A stretch of DNA of 64,000 bases, taken from contig RDOB01000002.1 in assembly GCA_011364965.1 (NCBI GenBank), positions 1-64,000 of the forward strand, in the 5' to 3' direction. The notes below the pieces were generated by a model. That model saw only the letters and a program-made list of their open reading frames with translations. It searched no databases and was not told the DNA's origin. The DNA is from Candidatus Heimdallarchaeota archaeon (lineage in GTDB: Archaea; Asgardarchaeota; Heimdallarchaeia; Hodarchaeales; Hodarchaeaceae). Shown here piece after piece: positions 8,949 to 18,910 of this stretch. Every line of letters begins with the position of its first letter. Position 1 is the first letter of the stretch. A program made the position numbers and the translations under genes.

Positions 8949-9905
8949 ATGAAAGAGTATTTCATGGTCGTAAATCCAACCGCTGCAGGCGGAAGAGTCC
9001 ATACACAATGGACGGAGAAGATTAAACCGTTATTAGACGAAAAACACATTGAATATGATTTTCAACTTACAGAAAATCCCTTACAGGCTATTGATATCGC
9101 TCGTACAAAAGTGAATGAGGGGTATAAAATAATTTGTTCAGTGGGTGGAGATGGTACGGCCAATGAAGTCGTTAATGGAATCTTGAAAGCTGAGAAACCA
9201 GGAATTTTTTCTGCGTTTGCGATTGGAACTGGTAATGATATCCCTACTACATATGGCATTCCTGAAATGGATATCGAGGCAGCTTTTGATTGTTTAATAA
9301 ACGGAATGGACAAGAAATTCGATATTGGCTACTGTGAAAAAGCTGATCGTTATTTCGTTGGTGTTGCTTCCATGGGATTCGATGCAGAGGTTGCTAATCG
9401 TGTTAACAAAGGGAGTAAAAAGCGATCAGGAACTCGAAACTATCAAATTGCTATAATTGAGACTTTGGTTAAATTTAAACCTTATGAGCTAGTTATTACC
9501 CCAGATAATGACCCTCCTATCACTGGTCCTCGTATGCTCTTAGCTATTGGTAATGGGAAACGGTATGGCGCTGGGATGCACGTTTGCCCTTCTGCTGAAA
9601 TCACAGATGGTAAGTTTGCTGGAGCTACGATGTTAAAGATTAACCGAATAGGATTGTTAAGACTCTTTCCAAAAGTCTACGATGGGAAACATATAGGACA
9701 TAAAAAAGTGCAAACATTTACTGGAACGGAAGTATATGTTGATTCTCCTAAGAAAAAATGTCTTTATCAGGTTGATGGGGAAATTTTGGGTTATTTACCA
9801 GAGAGATTCATTACTAAACCTAATTTTGTTACAGTAAGAGTTCCGAATCCCTGGAGATCATATTCCGAAATATGGCAAGAGAAATTGACAAAAAAATCAA
9901 AATAG
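8949..9905 (+). CDS. Diacylglycerol kinase catalytic-domain (YegS/DgkB-like) lipid kinase
   Basis: A 318-residue protein with the NAD-kinase/DAGK fold. It starts with MVVNPTAAGG, carries the nucleotide loop GGDGTANEVVNG near residues 65-75, and GTGNDIPTTYG downstream. Family members phosphorylate diacylglycerol, sphingosine or related lipids with ATP. In an archaeon the substrate may be an archaeal glycerolipid or an isoprenoid lipid, but that is inference. It follows the membrane FeS protein after 95 bases with its own A/T-rich leader, so it may be separately transcribed. The cytosolic or membrane-peripheral location is assumed from the family. Confidence 0.85.
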   Translation: MKEYFMVVNPTAAGGRVHTQWTEKIKPLLDEKHIEYDFQLTENPLQAIDIARTKVNEGYKIICSVGGDGTANEVVNGILKAEKPGIFSAFAIGTGNDIPTTYGIPEMDIEAAFDCLINGMDKKFDIGYCEKADRYFVGVASMGFDAEVANRVNKGSKKRSGTRNYQIAIIETLVKFKPYELVITPDNDPPITGPRMLLAIGNGKRYGAGMHVCPSAEITDGKFAGATMLKINRIGLLRLFPKVYDGKHIGHKKVQTFTGTEVYVDSPKKKCLYQVDGEILGYLPERFITKPNFVTVRVPNPWRSYSEIWQEKLTKKSK

Positions 9906-10003
9906 AAGAAATTTAAATTTGATGTTTTTGACGAGAATTATAATATTGAAAGGAATATATTCTCTCTAAATGAGTTATAAATATATTTTTTGGTGAAGAA
10001 TTA

Positions 10004-11275
10004 ATGAAAATTCAAAAAATTCACTCTCGAGAAGTTTTTGACTCTCGTGGCAATCCAACTGTTGAGGTTGAATGTTATCTAGATGATGGCGGTTTCACTA
10101 AAGCTATGGTGCCGTCCGGTGCCAGTACTGGAATATATGAGGCATTAGAGCTCAGGGATGGAGGCAAACGCTTAATGGGAAAATCAGTGTCTAAAGCAGT
10201 GAATAATGTAAACAAAATTGCTCCTAAATTGATTGGAATCGATCCCAGAAACCAGACAGAAATAGATAAAGTTCTTTTAGATGAGGATGGAACTGAAAAC
10301 AAGTCAAATCTGGGAGCAAATGCTATTTTAGGTATTTCTATGGCTATATGTAAAGCTGGAGCTAAAAGCAAGGGAGTTCCGCTTTACAAACACATCGGGG
10401 ATCTTAGAGGGAATACAGAGTTTATATTACCTGTTCCAAGCTTAAATGTAATAAATGGCGGAAAACATGGAGGAAATGAGCTTGCGTTCCAAGAATATAT
10501 GCTAATGCCAGTGGATGCTCCGAGCTTCAAGGAAGGTCTTGTTTTAGGAGTAGAAGTATATCATACCTTGAAAAATATAATTAAAAAGAAGTATGGTGTA
10601 ACAGCGATTAATGTTGGCGATGAAGGCGGTTTTGCTCCCCCCTTAAAGCACGTTGAGGAACCATTAAAGTTATTAATGGCTGCTATTGATGAAGCTGGGC
10701 ATACAGGAAAATTTAAAATTGCACTCGATCCTGCAGCATCTGAATTTTATAGTGAGGGAAAGTATATCGTTGATGGAAGAGCTCTTGATTCAAAGGAATT
10801 TATGGGGATGTATGAGGAGTTTATTGAGAAATATCCAATAATTTCAATCGAAGATGCCTTCGACCAAGATGATTGGACGACTTTTCAGACATTTACCTTA
10901 CGAAATGGAAAAAAAATCCAAATTGTGGGTGATGATCTTCTTGTAACGAATGTAAAAAGAATTCAAACAGCAATTGAGAAACAAGCTTGTAATGCTCTTC
11001 TACTAAAAGTCAACCAAATAGGATCAGTGACTGAAAGTATTGCTGCTGCAAAATTATCCCAAGATAACCAATGGGGTGTCATGGTGTCTCACCGAAGTGG
11101 AGAGACCGAGGACTCTTTTATTGCAGATCTAGTTGTAGGTTTAAAGACTGGACAGATTAAAACTGGTGCTCCTTGTCGATCTGAGAGATTAGCGAAGTAT
11201 AATCAATTGATAAGAATCGAGGATTATTTAGGCAATGAAGCAAGTTATGCAGGTCTAAACTTCAGGCAATTATAG
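10004..11275 (+). CDS. eno: Enolase
   Basis: Converts 2-phosphoglycerate to phosphoenolpyruvate in glycolysis and gluconeogenesis. The 423-residue protein has the family signatures: [15 protein letters not shown] at the N-terminus, the flexible loop [34 protein letters not shown], the catalytic Lys in [10 protein letters not shown], and [15 protein letters not shown]. Length is normal. GGTGA lies about 7 bases before the ATG and TTATAAATATA at 9975-9985 looks like a TATA box. PEP synthase follows on the same strand after 303 bases, so adjacent genes make and use the same metabolite. Confidence 0.97.
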   Translation: MKIQKIHSREVFDSRGNPTVEVECYLDDGGFTKAMVPSGASTGIYEALELRDGGKRLMGKSVSKAVNNVNKIAPKLIGIDPRNQTEIDKVLLDEDGTENKSNLGANAILGISMAICKAGAKSKGVPLYKHIGDLRGNTEFILPVPSLNVINGGKHGGNELAFQEYMLMPVDAPSFKEGLVLGVEVYHTLKNIIKKKYGVTAINVGDEGGFAPPLKHVEEPLKLLMAAIDEAGHTGKFKIALDPAASEFYSEGKYIVDGRALDSKEFMGMYEEFIEKYPIISIEDAFDQDDWTTFQTFTLRNGKKIQIVGDDLLVTNVKRIQTAIEKQACNALLLKVNQIGSVTESIAAAKLSQDNQWGVMVSHRSGETEDSFIADLVVGLKTGQIKTGAPCRSERLAKYNQLIRIEDYLGNEASYAGLNFRQL

Positions 11276-11578
11276 TTTTATAATTCCTTTTTCTTATTTT
11301 CAAATGATCTAATGTTTGAATGATTTGAAACTACATATATTGTTAATTAATTTTCTATTTAAGTAATACATGAAGCATCAAATGAAATTCATAAACATTC
11401 CAGCCAATTTTCCCCTGAATAATTGCTTCATTTAACAGTGGAGATTGTAATATTGTATAAAATTACACTTTTATACCGCAATTAAAAATTGGCCACATGG
11501 CGAAAAACTCCGATTTTCAATATAAAATCGTCTATTAGTGCCTTATTTATGATAAATTTTTGGTATGTGTGTACTACT
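11276..11578. other. Intergenic region, enolase to PEP synthase
   Basis: 303 bases. It contains TATA-like stretches at about 11454-11461 and 11469-11475, an 8-bp inverted pair ATGAAGCA (11370-11377) and TGCTTCAT (11424-11431), and a 13-codon open frame from ATG 11497 that ends before the PEP synthase start. The short frame could be a leader peptide or chance. Nothing else stands out. Confidence 0.4.
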
Positions 11579-14029
11579 ATGTCCGAAACTAAGAATAAAA
11601 AAGACCGATACATTCTCTGGTTCGATGAGCTTAGGATCGCTGATGTACCTTTAGTTGGTGGTAAGAATGCCTCATTAGGTGAAATGTACCACTTCTTAAC
11701 TGAGAAAGGTGTTAAGATCCCAAATGGATTTGCAATCACTGCTGTTGCTTATAGGCATCTTCTTAAAGATGCTGGTATCGAGGATGATGTAAAAAATGCC
11801 CTTGCGGGCTTAGACACCCATGATATTAAAAATCTCCAAGAACGTGGACGAAAAGTCCGTCAAGTAGTCCGTTATGCTAAACTTCCTTTAGATCTTGAAG
11901 ATGAAATTCGAGTTGCTTATAGAAAATTGTGTAAAGATATGGATCGTCCTGATATCGATGTAGCAGTACGTTCAAGTGCAACTGCTGAGGATCTTCCAGA
12001 TGCTTCTTTTGCTGGACAGCAGGAGACTTACCTGAACATTCGAGGAGAGGAGTCTCTTCTAGATGCATGTCGTTCTTGTTTCGCAAGTCTCTTTACTGAT
12101 CGTGCTATCAGCTATCGAGAAGACAAAGGTTTTGGTCATTTCGATGTATATTTATCCATTGCCGTACAGGTTATGGTTCGATCAGATGCAGCTTCTTCTG
12201 GAGTCATTTTCTCCATTGATACTGAATCTGGATTTAAAGATGCTGTATTTATTACTGGCGCATATGGATTAGGTGAAACAGTAGTTCAAGGAGCAGTAAA
12301 TCCAGATGAATTTTACGTATTCAAACCTACTTTAGAGAAAGGGGCTCGCCCAATTGTCGGAAAACGACTTGGTTCCAAAGAAATTATGATGGTTTATACT
12401 TCTGATCAGCGCCGGCCTACAAAAATTGTTGACACTCCTGAATCGATGCGACAACATTTTTGTATTACTGATGATGAAATCCTCAAATTAGGAAGATGGG
12501 CTGTTATAATCGAAGATCACTATGGTAAACCGATGGACATTGAATGGGCTAAAAATGGTGATGGTGACTATGAAGGTGATGGTGAGCTCTATATTGTGCA
12601 GGCCCGTCCTGAAACTGTTCACTCTCAGAAAACAGCCAATATTATTGAAACTTATGTCTTAAAAGAGAAAAGTAATATTTTGGTTACTGGACAAGCAGTT
12701 GGTTCAAAAATTGGCCAAGGAGCAGTAAATGTTATTGAAAGTTCCGCTAGGATCACTGAATTCAAGAAAGGCGAAGTTTTAGTAACAGACATGACTGATC
12801 CAGACTGGGAACCAATCATGAAAATTGCTAGTGCGATTGTTACGAATCGTGGAGGTCGAACTTGTCATGCAGCGATCGTATCCCGTGAACTAGGGATTCC
12901 AGCAATTATTGGAACAGAAAACGCTACAGAAAAACTCAAAGATCGTCAAGAAGTTACAGTTTCTTGTTCTGAAGGACAAGAAGGAATTATCTATGAAGGA
13001 ATTCTGCCATTCGAGGTTGAAACGATCCAACTTGATAAAATGCCTGAAACCCGTACAAAAATAATGATGAATGTTGGAATTCCAGAAAAGGCTTTTGATC
13101 AAGGTCAGATCCCTAATGATGGTGTTGGGTTAGCTAGACTTGAATTCATAATCAATTCTTATATTGGCATTCATCCTTTGGCCCTTTATCATTATGAAGA
13201 ATTGAAGAACAAGGCTGAGTCTGATCAAGAGATTCGAGATATAATCCGAAAAATCGATGAGAAAACTGCTGCATATGAAAACAAAAAAGAGTTTTTCATT
13301 GAAAATCTTGCCATGGGCATAGGAAGAATTGCTGCAGGATTCTATCCAAATGATGTTGTTGTTCGATTATCCGACTTTAAGACAAATGAATATGCAAACC
13401 TGATTGGAGGACGGATATATGAACCTGTCGAGTCCAATCCCATGATTGGATGGCGTGGTGCTTCTCGATATTATGATGAAGAATTCAAACCAGCTTTCCA
13501 AATGGAGTGTGAAGCATTAAAACGGGTTCGTAATGACATGGGCCTTATCAATGTTATTGCCATGGTACCCTTTTGCAGAACCGTTGAAGAGGGCAAGAAA
13601 GTTATCCAAATTATGAAGGAATCAGGTTTAAAACAAGGCGAGAACGGATTCCAGATTTATGTTATGGCTGAAATTCCCTCTAATGTAATTCAAGCAGATG
13701 GTTTTGCTGAAATCTTTGATGGTTTTTCAATAGGAAGTAACGATCTTACTCAGCTAGCACTTGGATTAGATCGTGATTCTGAACTAGTAGCTCATATATA
13801 TGATGAACGTAATGTTTCTGTTAAAAGATTAGTTGAATCTGTCATCAAAACCGCTAAAGCTACTGGACGGAAAATTGGTATTTGTGGTCAAGCTCCAAGC
13901 GATTTTCCAGAGTTTGCTACATTTTTGGTAGAGTGTGGTATTGATTCAATGAGTTTGAACCCTGATACTGTCGTGAAAACCAAACTCGACATTGCTGCTA
14001 AAGAAAAAGAACTTGGAATTTCGAAATAA
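11579..14029 (+). CDS. ppsA: Phosphoenolpyruvate synthase
   Basis: Makes phosphoenolpyruvate from pyruvate, ATP and water, yielding AMP and phosphate; the gluconeogenic entry step. Domain order is complete over about 816 residues. An ATP-grasp nucleotide domain has VAVRSSATAEDLPDASFAGQ. The swivelling phosphohistidine domain has GGRTCHAAIVSREL with His near residue 430. The C-terminal PEP/pyruvate barrel has FCRTVEEG, GSNDLTQLALGLDRD and CGQAPSD. I start at ATG 11579, where the protein begins MSETKNKKDRYILWFDEL as in homologues. A TTG at 11489 would add 30 residues that do not look conserved. Enolase lies upstream on the same strand. Confidence 0.96.
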   Translation: MSETKNKKDRYILWFDELRIADVPLVGGKNASLGEMYHFLTEKGVKIPNGFAITAVAYRHLLKDAGIEDDVKNALAGLDTHDIKNLQERGRKVRQVVRYAKLPLDLEDEIRVAYRKLCKDMDRPDIDVAVRSSATAEDLPDASFAGQQETYLNIRGEESLLDACRSCFASLFTDRAISYREDKGFGHFDVYLSIAVQVMVRSDAASSGVIFSIDTESGFKDAVFITGAYGLGETVVQGAVNPDEFYVFKPTLEKGARPIVGKRLGSKEIMMVYTSDQRRPTKIVDTPESMRQHFCITDDEILKLGRWAVIIEDHYGKPMDIEWAKNGDGDYEGDGELYIVQARPETVHSQKTANIIETYVLKEKSNILVTGQAVGSKIGQGAVNVIESSARITEFKKGEVLVTDMTDPDWEPIMKIASAIVTNRGGRTCHAAIVSRELGIPAIIGTENATEKLKDRQEVTVSCSEGQEGIIYEGILPFEVETIQLDKMPETRTKIMMNVGIPEKAFDQGQIPNDGVGLARLEFIINSYIGIHPLALYHYEELKNKAESDQEIRDIIRKIDEKTAAYENKKEFFIENLAMGIGRIAAGFYPNDVVVRLSDFKTNEYANLIGGRIYEPVESNPMIGWRGASRYYDEEFKPAFQMECEALKRVRNDMGLINVIAMVPFCRTVEEGKKVIQIMKESGLKQGENGFQIYVMAEIPSNVIQADGFAEIFDGFSIGSNDLTQLALGLDRDSELVAHIYDERNVSVKRLVESVIKTAKATGRKIGICGQAPSDFPEFATFLVECGIDSMSLNPDTVVKTKLDIAAKEKELGISK

Positions 14030-14057
14030 ATTCCAGTTTCCTTCTATTTTTTTTAAA

Positions 14058-14387
14058 TTAATTTCTAGACAGATAATCTAAGCATTTTGAGCATTTATTT
14101 CCTAAACAACGCGTTTTTAGCAGAACTAGTCTTCTTTCTGTTGATATAATAGCCTCTGTTGGACATAAAGATCTGATCAATTCCTTCTGAGAAAACGAGA
14201 TAGCTTTTAAATTTAAATCCATTTCAATTTGATTTAATTCTTTTTGATAAATTTGTATATCTGAATCTAATGATTCTAAATGTCTACTTCGATACTTAAC
14301 ATACAGATTTATGTTAAATGCTATTAAAACTAGTAATAAGAAAAGGATGATTAGAAAAGCTAGAAGTTCAAGAGATAAAGCGGCCAA
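14058..14387 (-). CDS. Small membrane protein with degenerate ferredoxin-like tail
   Basis: A 109-residue protein with one strong N-terminal transmembrane helix (about residues 6-29), then a charged, probably helical linker. The Cys-bearing tail contains LCPTEAI followed by RCLGNKCSKCLDY. CPTEAI closely resembles the CPTGAI segment that ends one half of a 2[4Fe-4S] ferredoxin, and the later Cys group resembles the opening of the next, but the first Cys spacing is 4, not 2. Whether a cluster forms is unclear. The gene begins 3 bases after the stop of the hydrogenase-like gene and is surely coexpressed with it. A membrane-tethered electron-transfer partner is my inference. Confidence 0.55.
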   Translation of the reverse strand: MAALSLELLAFLIILFLLLVLIAFNINLYVKYRSRHLESLDSDIQIYQKELNQIEMDLNLKAISFSQKELIRSLCPTEAIISTERRLVLLKTRCLGNKCSKCLDYLSRN

Positions 14388-14390
14388 TTC

Positions 14391-15383
14391 TCATTCCACA
14401 GCGCTGATCCTAAGTTCTGGATCATAGAATAATAATAAAAATCGGTTATTTAGTCCTCTCGAAAGAAGTTCTTTCATTCCAGAGTAATTTGAAACTTGTT
14501 GAGGAACAATATTAAAATATTTTATGTTGTCATTTGAGATCTGGATAGTTAAATGACAATTCCCTAAAATATTGGTAAATGTACTTGTACATTCTCCAAT
14601 TTTTGGAGGAATTGAAAAACCAGCATCATAGATTGGTTTAAATTCCCCTAATAAAACAGAAGCTTGATTCAATGCTAAAATCAATTCAGCATATGCAATT
14701 CTAAATAAGGTTGTCATATTATTCTCCGTTGTGTAAGAGAATTTAAGAAATCTAGATGCTGGAGGGTTAATTGTAGATGTTGTTTGATTTTTGGGTAGTA
14801 TACCTTGGATTCTTGTTATTGGGCCTGTAATTCCTAACTTCTTGATCTCTTCTGGTGTGAATAAGTCCTCATAGAATGAAGGGGAACTATATTCTATTTT
14901 TTCGACTTTTTTAGCAATTTTTATAGCAATATTCTTTTGTACGTCTAAAAATCGACGGATATTAGAAACTTGATCGCTCTCGAGAGGTGGTGGTGTTATC
15001 GCTGGCCTAACTAAATTCCAAGGAAACCTTTCTCTATTAATAACCTCAAATATTTGTTGATTAGCAATATAACCCCGATTAACTTCCATCTCTGCATTCT
15101 CGTTTTCTAAATAGTTAAAATAATTCGTGAATAAGCAAAAATATATCAAAGCTGTTTCTAAATTTAGCAGAAATCCACGATACCTCTGTAATACTACAGG
15201 TACCTTGACTCCAGATATATATTCGATTGCTTCAGACAAATGGATCTGACGACTTATCGAAAATAATGGAGATTCTTTCTCAAGGGTGTTGAATACCTCT
15301 TCAACTGGAAGATTTCGTTTACTGGCGAATTGTTTTCTTTTTTCTGAGATATATTCCTCTAAGTTAAAAGTTTGAGTATTCAT
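14391..15383 (-). CDS. NiFe-hydrogenase/NuoD-like large subunit lacking metal-binding cysteines
   Basis: A protein of about 330 residues. Read against energy-converting hydrogenase and NuoD large subunits, conserved landmarks recur in order. They are AIEYISGVKVPVVLQRYRGF with LLNLE (compare A-E-x-I-x-G-I-E-V-P and the following R-x-x-x-x-E-L helix), LGITGPITRIQG (compare GxVGPxxRASG), and a C-terminal FYDPELRISAVE where hydrogenases have DPCxxC. Both NiFe-binding CxxC motifs are gone; the N-terminal one is SPLFSISRQ. It therefore cannot hold a NiFe centre. The first beta domain is also short. I chose ATG 15383; GTG 15395 is an alternative. Function unknown. A complex-I-like role without Ni is possible. 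No small subunit is encoded nearby. Confidence 0.6.
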   Translation of the reverse strand: MNTQTFNLEEYISEKRKQFASKRNLPVEEVFNTLEKESPLFSISRQIHLSEAIEYISGVKVPVVLQRYRGFLLNLETALIYFCLFTNYFNYLENENAEMEVNRGYIANQQIFEVINRERFPWNLVRPAITPPPLESDQVSNIRRFLDVQKNIAIKIAKKVEKIEYSSPSFYEDLFTPEEIKKLGITGPITRIQGILPKNQTTSTINPPASRFLKFSYTTENNMTTLFRIAYAELILALNQASVLLGEFKPIYDAGFSIPPKIGECTSTFTNILGNCHLTIQISNDNIKYFNIVPQQVSNYSGMKELLSRGLNNRFLLLFYDPELRISAVE

Positions 15384-15620
15384 GCATATTTCCACTTAAT
15401 AAAGCCCTAAGAGATGTGTTCTAACGTTAAATATGAATTCTTAATTAGCATTCTGAAGTCTTCAGCTATCCTTAACATTTCCTAAGAGATTTACAATATA
15501 TTTGTATCTATACTTTGTACGTAATATAGCTTTACTCAACCGCGCTAGAAATAGATAAATTAGCTTTTCAATTATTGGTGAAATAAGTGCTTAATTCTTC
15601 AAAGACTACAGTGGAGTGAC

Positions 15621-17735
15621 ATGAATTTGCGCTTTCGTCCTGAAAGAATGAAGATCGCAAAAATTACTCTTCAAAAAGACCAGAGTAGGGAATTTCTAAA
15701 AAAAGTTGGCGAGAAATTTGAGTTGGAATTTATTGATCTTGTTAAAACAGCTAAGATCGAACCTACAGCTCCAACAGAGTTAGAAAACAGGATTAATAAA
15801 GTCCATTATGAATATGCTCAATTAATTCAGTTATTAAAAGAACTTAACTACTATCCTAGGGATAAATCAGTTTCATTAGAAAAATCAACACTTGAAGAAT
15901 TCATAAAGGATGCACTAAACTTACTGAGTCGAACAAAGGATCTAAGTCAGGATCTTGAACGTTTAAAAGTAAATAGAGAGCAATTTATTTATTTTGAAGG
16001 TCTTCTGGGTGCATTAGATAAAATTAAGGCCCTTAATCTGCAAAATATACAAGATATAGGAGAGGGTACTCATTTTTACGCTACAGTAGGATTTCTCAAA
16101 ATTATTCATGTCTATCGGCTTGAGATGGCCCTTGATCAACTAACAGCGGGAAATTATTTATTTGAAACAATTGGTGATGAAAAACTTCAATCTCTTTGTT
16201 TAATTGGGGTAGATAAAGGTTTTAAGGGAGCTCTAAACCGTTTACTAAGTACTCTTAATTTTGAAGAAGTGATTTTTCCTGAAAAATTAAAAGGTTCTCC
16301 ATCTGAAGCCTTTGAACAGCTATCTAGAGATAAATTACATCTGAATGAGGAAATTGATAAGTTAAAATCGAATATACAATCATCTATTGATGAAAATATT
16401 GTTCAACTTTTTGCCATGGAAGAGCAATTAGGGATTGAACTTAAACGTATTGATTTGATAAGGAAAAGTCAACTTAGGAATAATCTCCTTACTTTTTGGG
16501 CTTGGCTTCCAAAAAATCAAGAGAAACAATTTGAGCGTGAGATAAGAAAAATTGATTCTTCCTTACAACTCAAAATTCACTCTCCTGATCTTGAAAGTGG
16601 AGAATTCCCGACAAAAATCAGTAATAATATATATTCACGTTCTTTCGAGGGTTTGGTTCACGGATTCGGAACACCAGGATACAATGAATGGGATCCAACT
16701 AAATTTCTTAGCATTTTTATCCCAATTTTCTTTGGAATCATGTTTGGTGATTTTATTGACGGATTAGTTGTTTTTTTGATTGGATTATATGGTTTAAAGT
16801 TAAATCCAAAGAAATATTCGAAAAATTCGATGTTAGCGGAGTTACAGACATATTTTGATCGTGGAGGGCCAGTTTTAGTTACAATAGGAATAAGCGCTAT
16901 GATTTTTGGTATTCTATTTGGAAGTTATAGAGGTTTAGGAGGGAGTCATGCTCATGAAGCTGGATTAGATCCACTTTGGTTCAGTCCTGAAGCTGAGGGA
17001 GGTCAGTTTGCGCTGCTTGAACTAGCAATAGTACTCGGAGCTATTACAATTGGAATTGCTTTGATTTTTCAATTTATTCAAGTTTGGTCACATAACAAGA
17101 GTGAAGCAATATTCCTACCTGGAATGTTTTTCATTTTTTATTTATGCCTCATCCTTTTGCTTTTCTCGTTTGGTCCAGATCCAATGAAATGGATTTCAGA
17201 GACAACAGGTCAAGTTGATCTTTTAGCTTTACAAATTAAAACAGCTGAGAGTTGGATCGGACATTTATTAGGATTAGATTGGGTAAGAAACGTTGGAATC
17301 CCTGTATTTGGAATATTTGGATTCAGTTATCCAATGTTTTTCCTTATTGTGTCGTTAATTATGACAACTGGTTATCATTTTCGACTTGGAATGGATGGAA
17401 TGTCTGAATGGCTAGATTACTTGATCACTATGATTTCAAACACCATTTCTTTTGCACGAATATTTGCATATAACATTGTACATGGCTCACTTTCTTTAGT
17501 TTTCATTCAACTATTCGCTGGCTCAATTACTCCTGGAATGACAAGTTTCGAGGTTCTACTTGCCTATATCCCAGGAATGATTATTGGAGCTCCGATTGTC
17601 ATTGGATTAGAATTATTAGTCTCTTTCTTGCAATCTCTGCGTCTTTGTTGGGTTGAATTCTTTGGAAAACTGCATTACGTGGGTTCTGGTTTCAAATTTA
17701 ATCCTTTTCATGAATTACGTATGTTTTCGAGGTAA
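15621..17735 (+). CDS. atpI: A/V-type ATP synthase subunit I (a subunit)
   Basis: The 704-residue stator/membrane subunit that forms the ion half-channels against the c-ring. About residues 1-340 are a hydrophilic, coiled-coil-rich arm. The C-terminal half has some seven to eight transmembrane helices, including ISFARIFAYN with the essential Arg, and SLRLCWVEFFGKL near the end, both standard for the family. GGAGTG lies 5 bases before the ATG. Subunits C and K follow on the same strand, but E, F, A, B and D do not, so the ATPase genes are split between loci in this genome. Confidence 0.95.
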   Translation: MNLRFRPERMKIAKITLQKDQSREFLKKVGEKFELEFIDLVKTAKIEPTAPTELENRINKVHYEYAQLIQLLKELNYYPRDKSVSLEKSTLEEFIKDALNLLSRTKDLSQDLERLKVNREQFIYFEGLLGALDKIKALNLQNIQDIGEGTHFYATVGFLKIIHVYRLEMALDQLTAGNYLFETIGDEKLQSLCLIGVDKGFKGALNRLLSTLNFEEVIFPEKLKGSPSEAFEQLSRDKLHLNEEIDKLKSNIQSSIDENIVQLFAMEEQLGIELKRIDLIRKSQLRNNLLTFWAWLPKNQEKQFEREIRKIDSSLQLKIHSPDLESGEFPTKISNNIYSRSFEGLVHGFGTPGYNEWDPTKFLSIFIPIFFGIMFGDFIDGLVVFLIGLYGLKLNPKKYSKNSMLAELQTYFDRGGPVLVTIGISAMIFGILFGSYRGLGGSHAHEAGLDPLWFSPEAEGGQFALLELAIVLGAITIGIALIFQFIQVWSHNKSEAIFLPGMFFIFYLCLILLLFSFGPDPMKWISETTGQVDLLALQIKTAESWIGHLLGLDWVRNVGIPVFGIFGFSYPMFFLIVSLIMTTGYHFRLGMDGMSEWLDYLITMISNTISFARIFAYNIVHGSLSLVFIQLFAGSITPGMTSFEVLLAYIPGMIIGAPIVIGLELLVSFLQSLRLCWVEFFGKLHYVGSGFKFNPFHELRMFSR

Positions 17736-17780
17736 ATATTAGGCTCTATAATATAATTAAAAGCATTAGGCGACTTGAAT

Positions 17781-18857
17781 ATGTTTAGACAATTGACCGA
17801 AGCGAGAACTTACTCATATATTAATGCACGAATTAAAGCTCGTCGAAGTCGATTATTAACCGCTTCTGATTACGAAAAATTGCTTTTAGGTACTATCAAT
17901 GAAGGATTATCATATCTAGGTAATTTTCCATTATATGCTCATCTTCGTGAAAAGCTCTCACCAACAGAAGCCAATTTTAGCGTTCTATTCGAGAATCAAA
18001 TTAAATCTGACTTCTTTGAAGAAATTTCTTTGCTTAAAACAAAGATTCCAGAGGAAACAACCGCATTTATAAATGACTATTTAAGAAAATATTTTATTTT
18101 TAGCTTAAAGGTTATTTTACGAAATATTGATATGAAGAAACTGGAACCATTACCTATAGAGGAAATTTTTGTTGCATCAGCAGAGGAAAAATCAGAACTA
18201 ATTAATTTATCGGGAACCATAAGAATTGATGAAACAATAAATATGCTAAGTGTTCCATGGATTCGCAATGCACTTGTAAATGCATTACCTGAATATCAGA
18301 ACAAAAAAAATATCCTTATTTTAGAAGATACGTTGGATAAGGCATTTTATAAACATTTGTGGGAAAAGAGTTTATTAAAATTAAAGGGAGCTGATTATAG
18401 AATAGGAAAAAAGCTAATTGGTACAGAAATTGATCTATTCAATTTGAATATCGTCCTTCGAGGAGTAGTTCTAAAATTATCTCAGAGTGAAATATTGAAT
18501 CAACTAATCCCAATCTCTTTTCGACTTGGTAGCATTGAGGATCTTATGGAAACGACAAATACATTGCAGGACGTATTAGAATACCTCAATTCAACGGTGT
18601 ACAGTGATCTTGCCAATTTTGTGTATAAAAATTACTTGGATATAAATTCGATTGAGATATTAGATCAAAAAAAACAAGAATCATTTATTAGAACATTATT
18701 TGAGATAACTGCTGGATATCCTTTTCATATAGGTATCTTCTTAGTTTATATGGTACTTCGTATACAAGAAATTGATAATCTTAGAATCATCTTCGGAGCG
18801 AAAGCTAAAGATATTGATCTTGATTTCGCTCGGAGTTTACTAATTTACTTTAAATAA
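17781..18857 (+). CDS. atpC: A/V-type ATP synthase subunit C (d/AC39 family)
   Basis: The central-stalk adaptor that sits on the c-ring and couples the rotor to the catalytic head. The protein of about 358 residues begins FRQLTEARTYSYINARIKAR, typical of the family, and is predominantly alpha-helical with three repeated bundles, each ending in a short Leu/Ile-rich stretch. I start at ATG 17781, with AGGCGA about 7 bases before it; a TTG two codons earlier is possible. It lies between subunit I (45 bases upstream) and subunit K (53 bases downstream). Family assignment rests on composition, position and N-terminal motif more than on catalytic residues, of which it has none. Confidence 0.85.
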   Translation: MFRQLTEARTYSYINARIKARRSRLLTASDYEKLLLGTINEGLSYLGNFPLYAHLREKLSPTEANFSVLFENQIKSDFFEEISLLKTKIPEETTAFINDYLRKYFIFSLKVILRNIDMKKLEPLPIEEIFVASAEEKSELINLSGTIRIDETINMLSVPWIRNALVNALPEYQNKKNILILEDTLDKAFYKHLWEKSLLKLKGADYRIGKKLIGTEIDLFNLNIVLRGVVLKLSQSEILNQLIPISFRLGSIEDLMETTNTLQDVLEYLNSTVYSDLANFVYKNYLDINSIEILDQKKQESFIRTLFEITAGYPFHIGIFLVYMVLRIQEIDNLRIIFGAKAKDIDLDFARSLLIYFK

Positions 18858-18910
18858 TGAGAAATTAAAATAAAAATCACTTAAGAATAATTAAAGAAAA
18901 CAAATTAGAT

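Noticed and set aside
11497..11538. 13-codon frame before PEP synthase
   Set aside because: Could be a leader peptide, but there is no regulatory codon run or paired attenuator, so chance is as likely.
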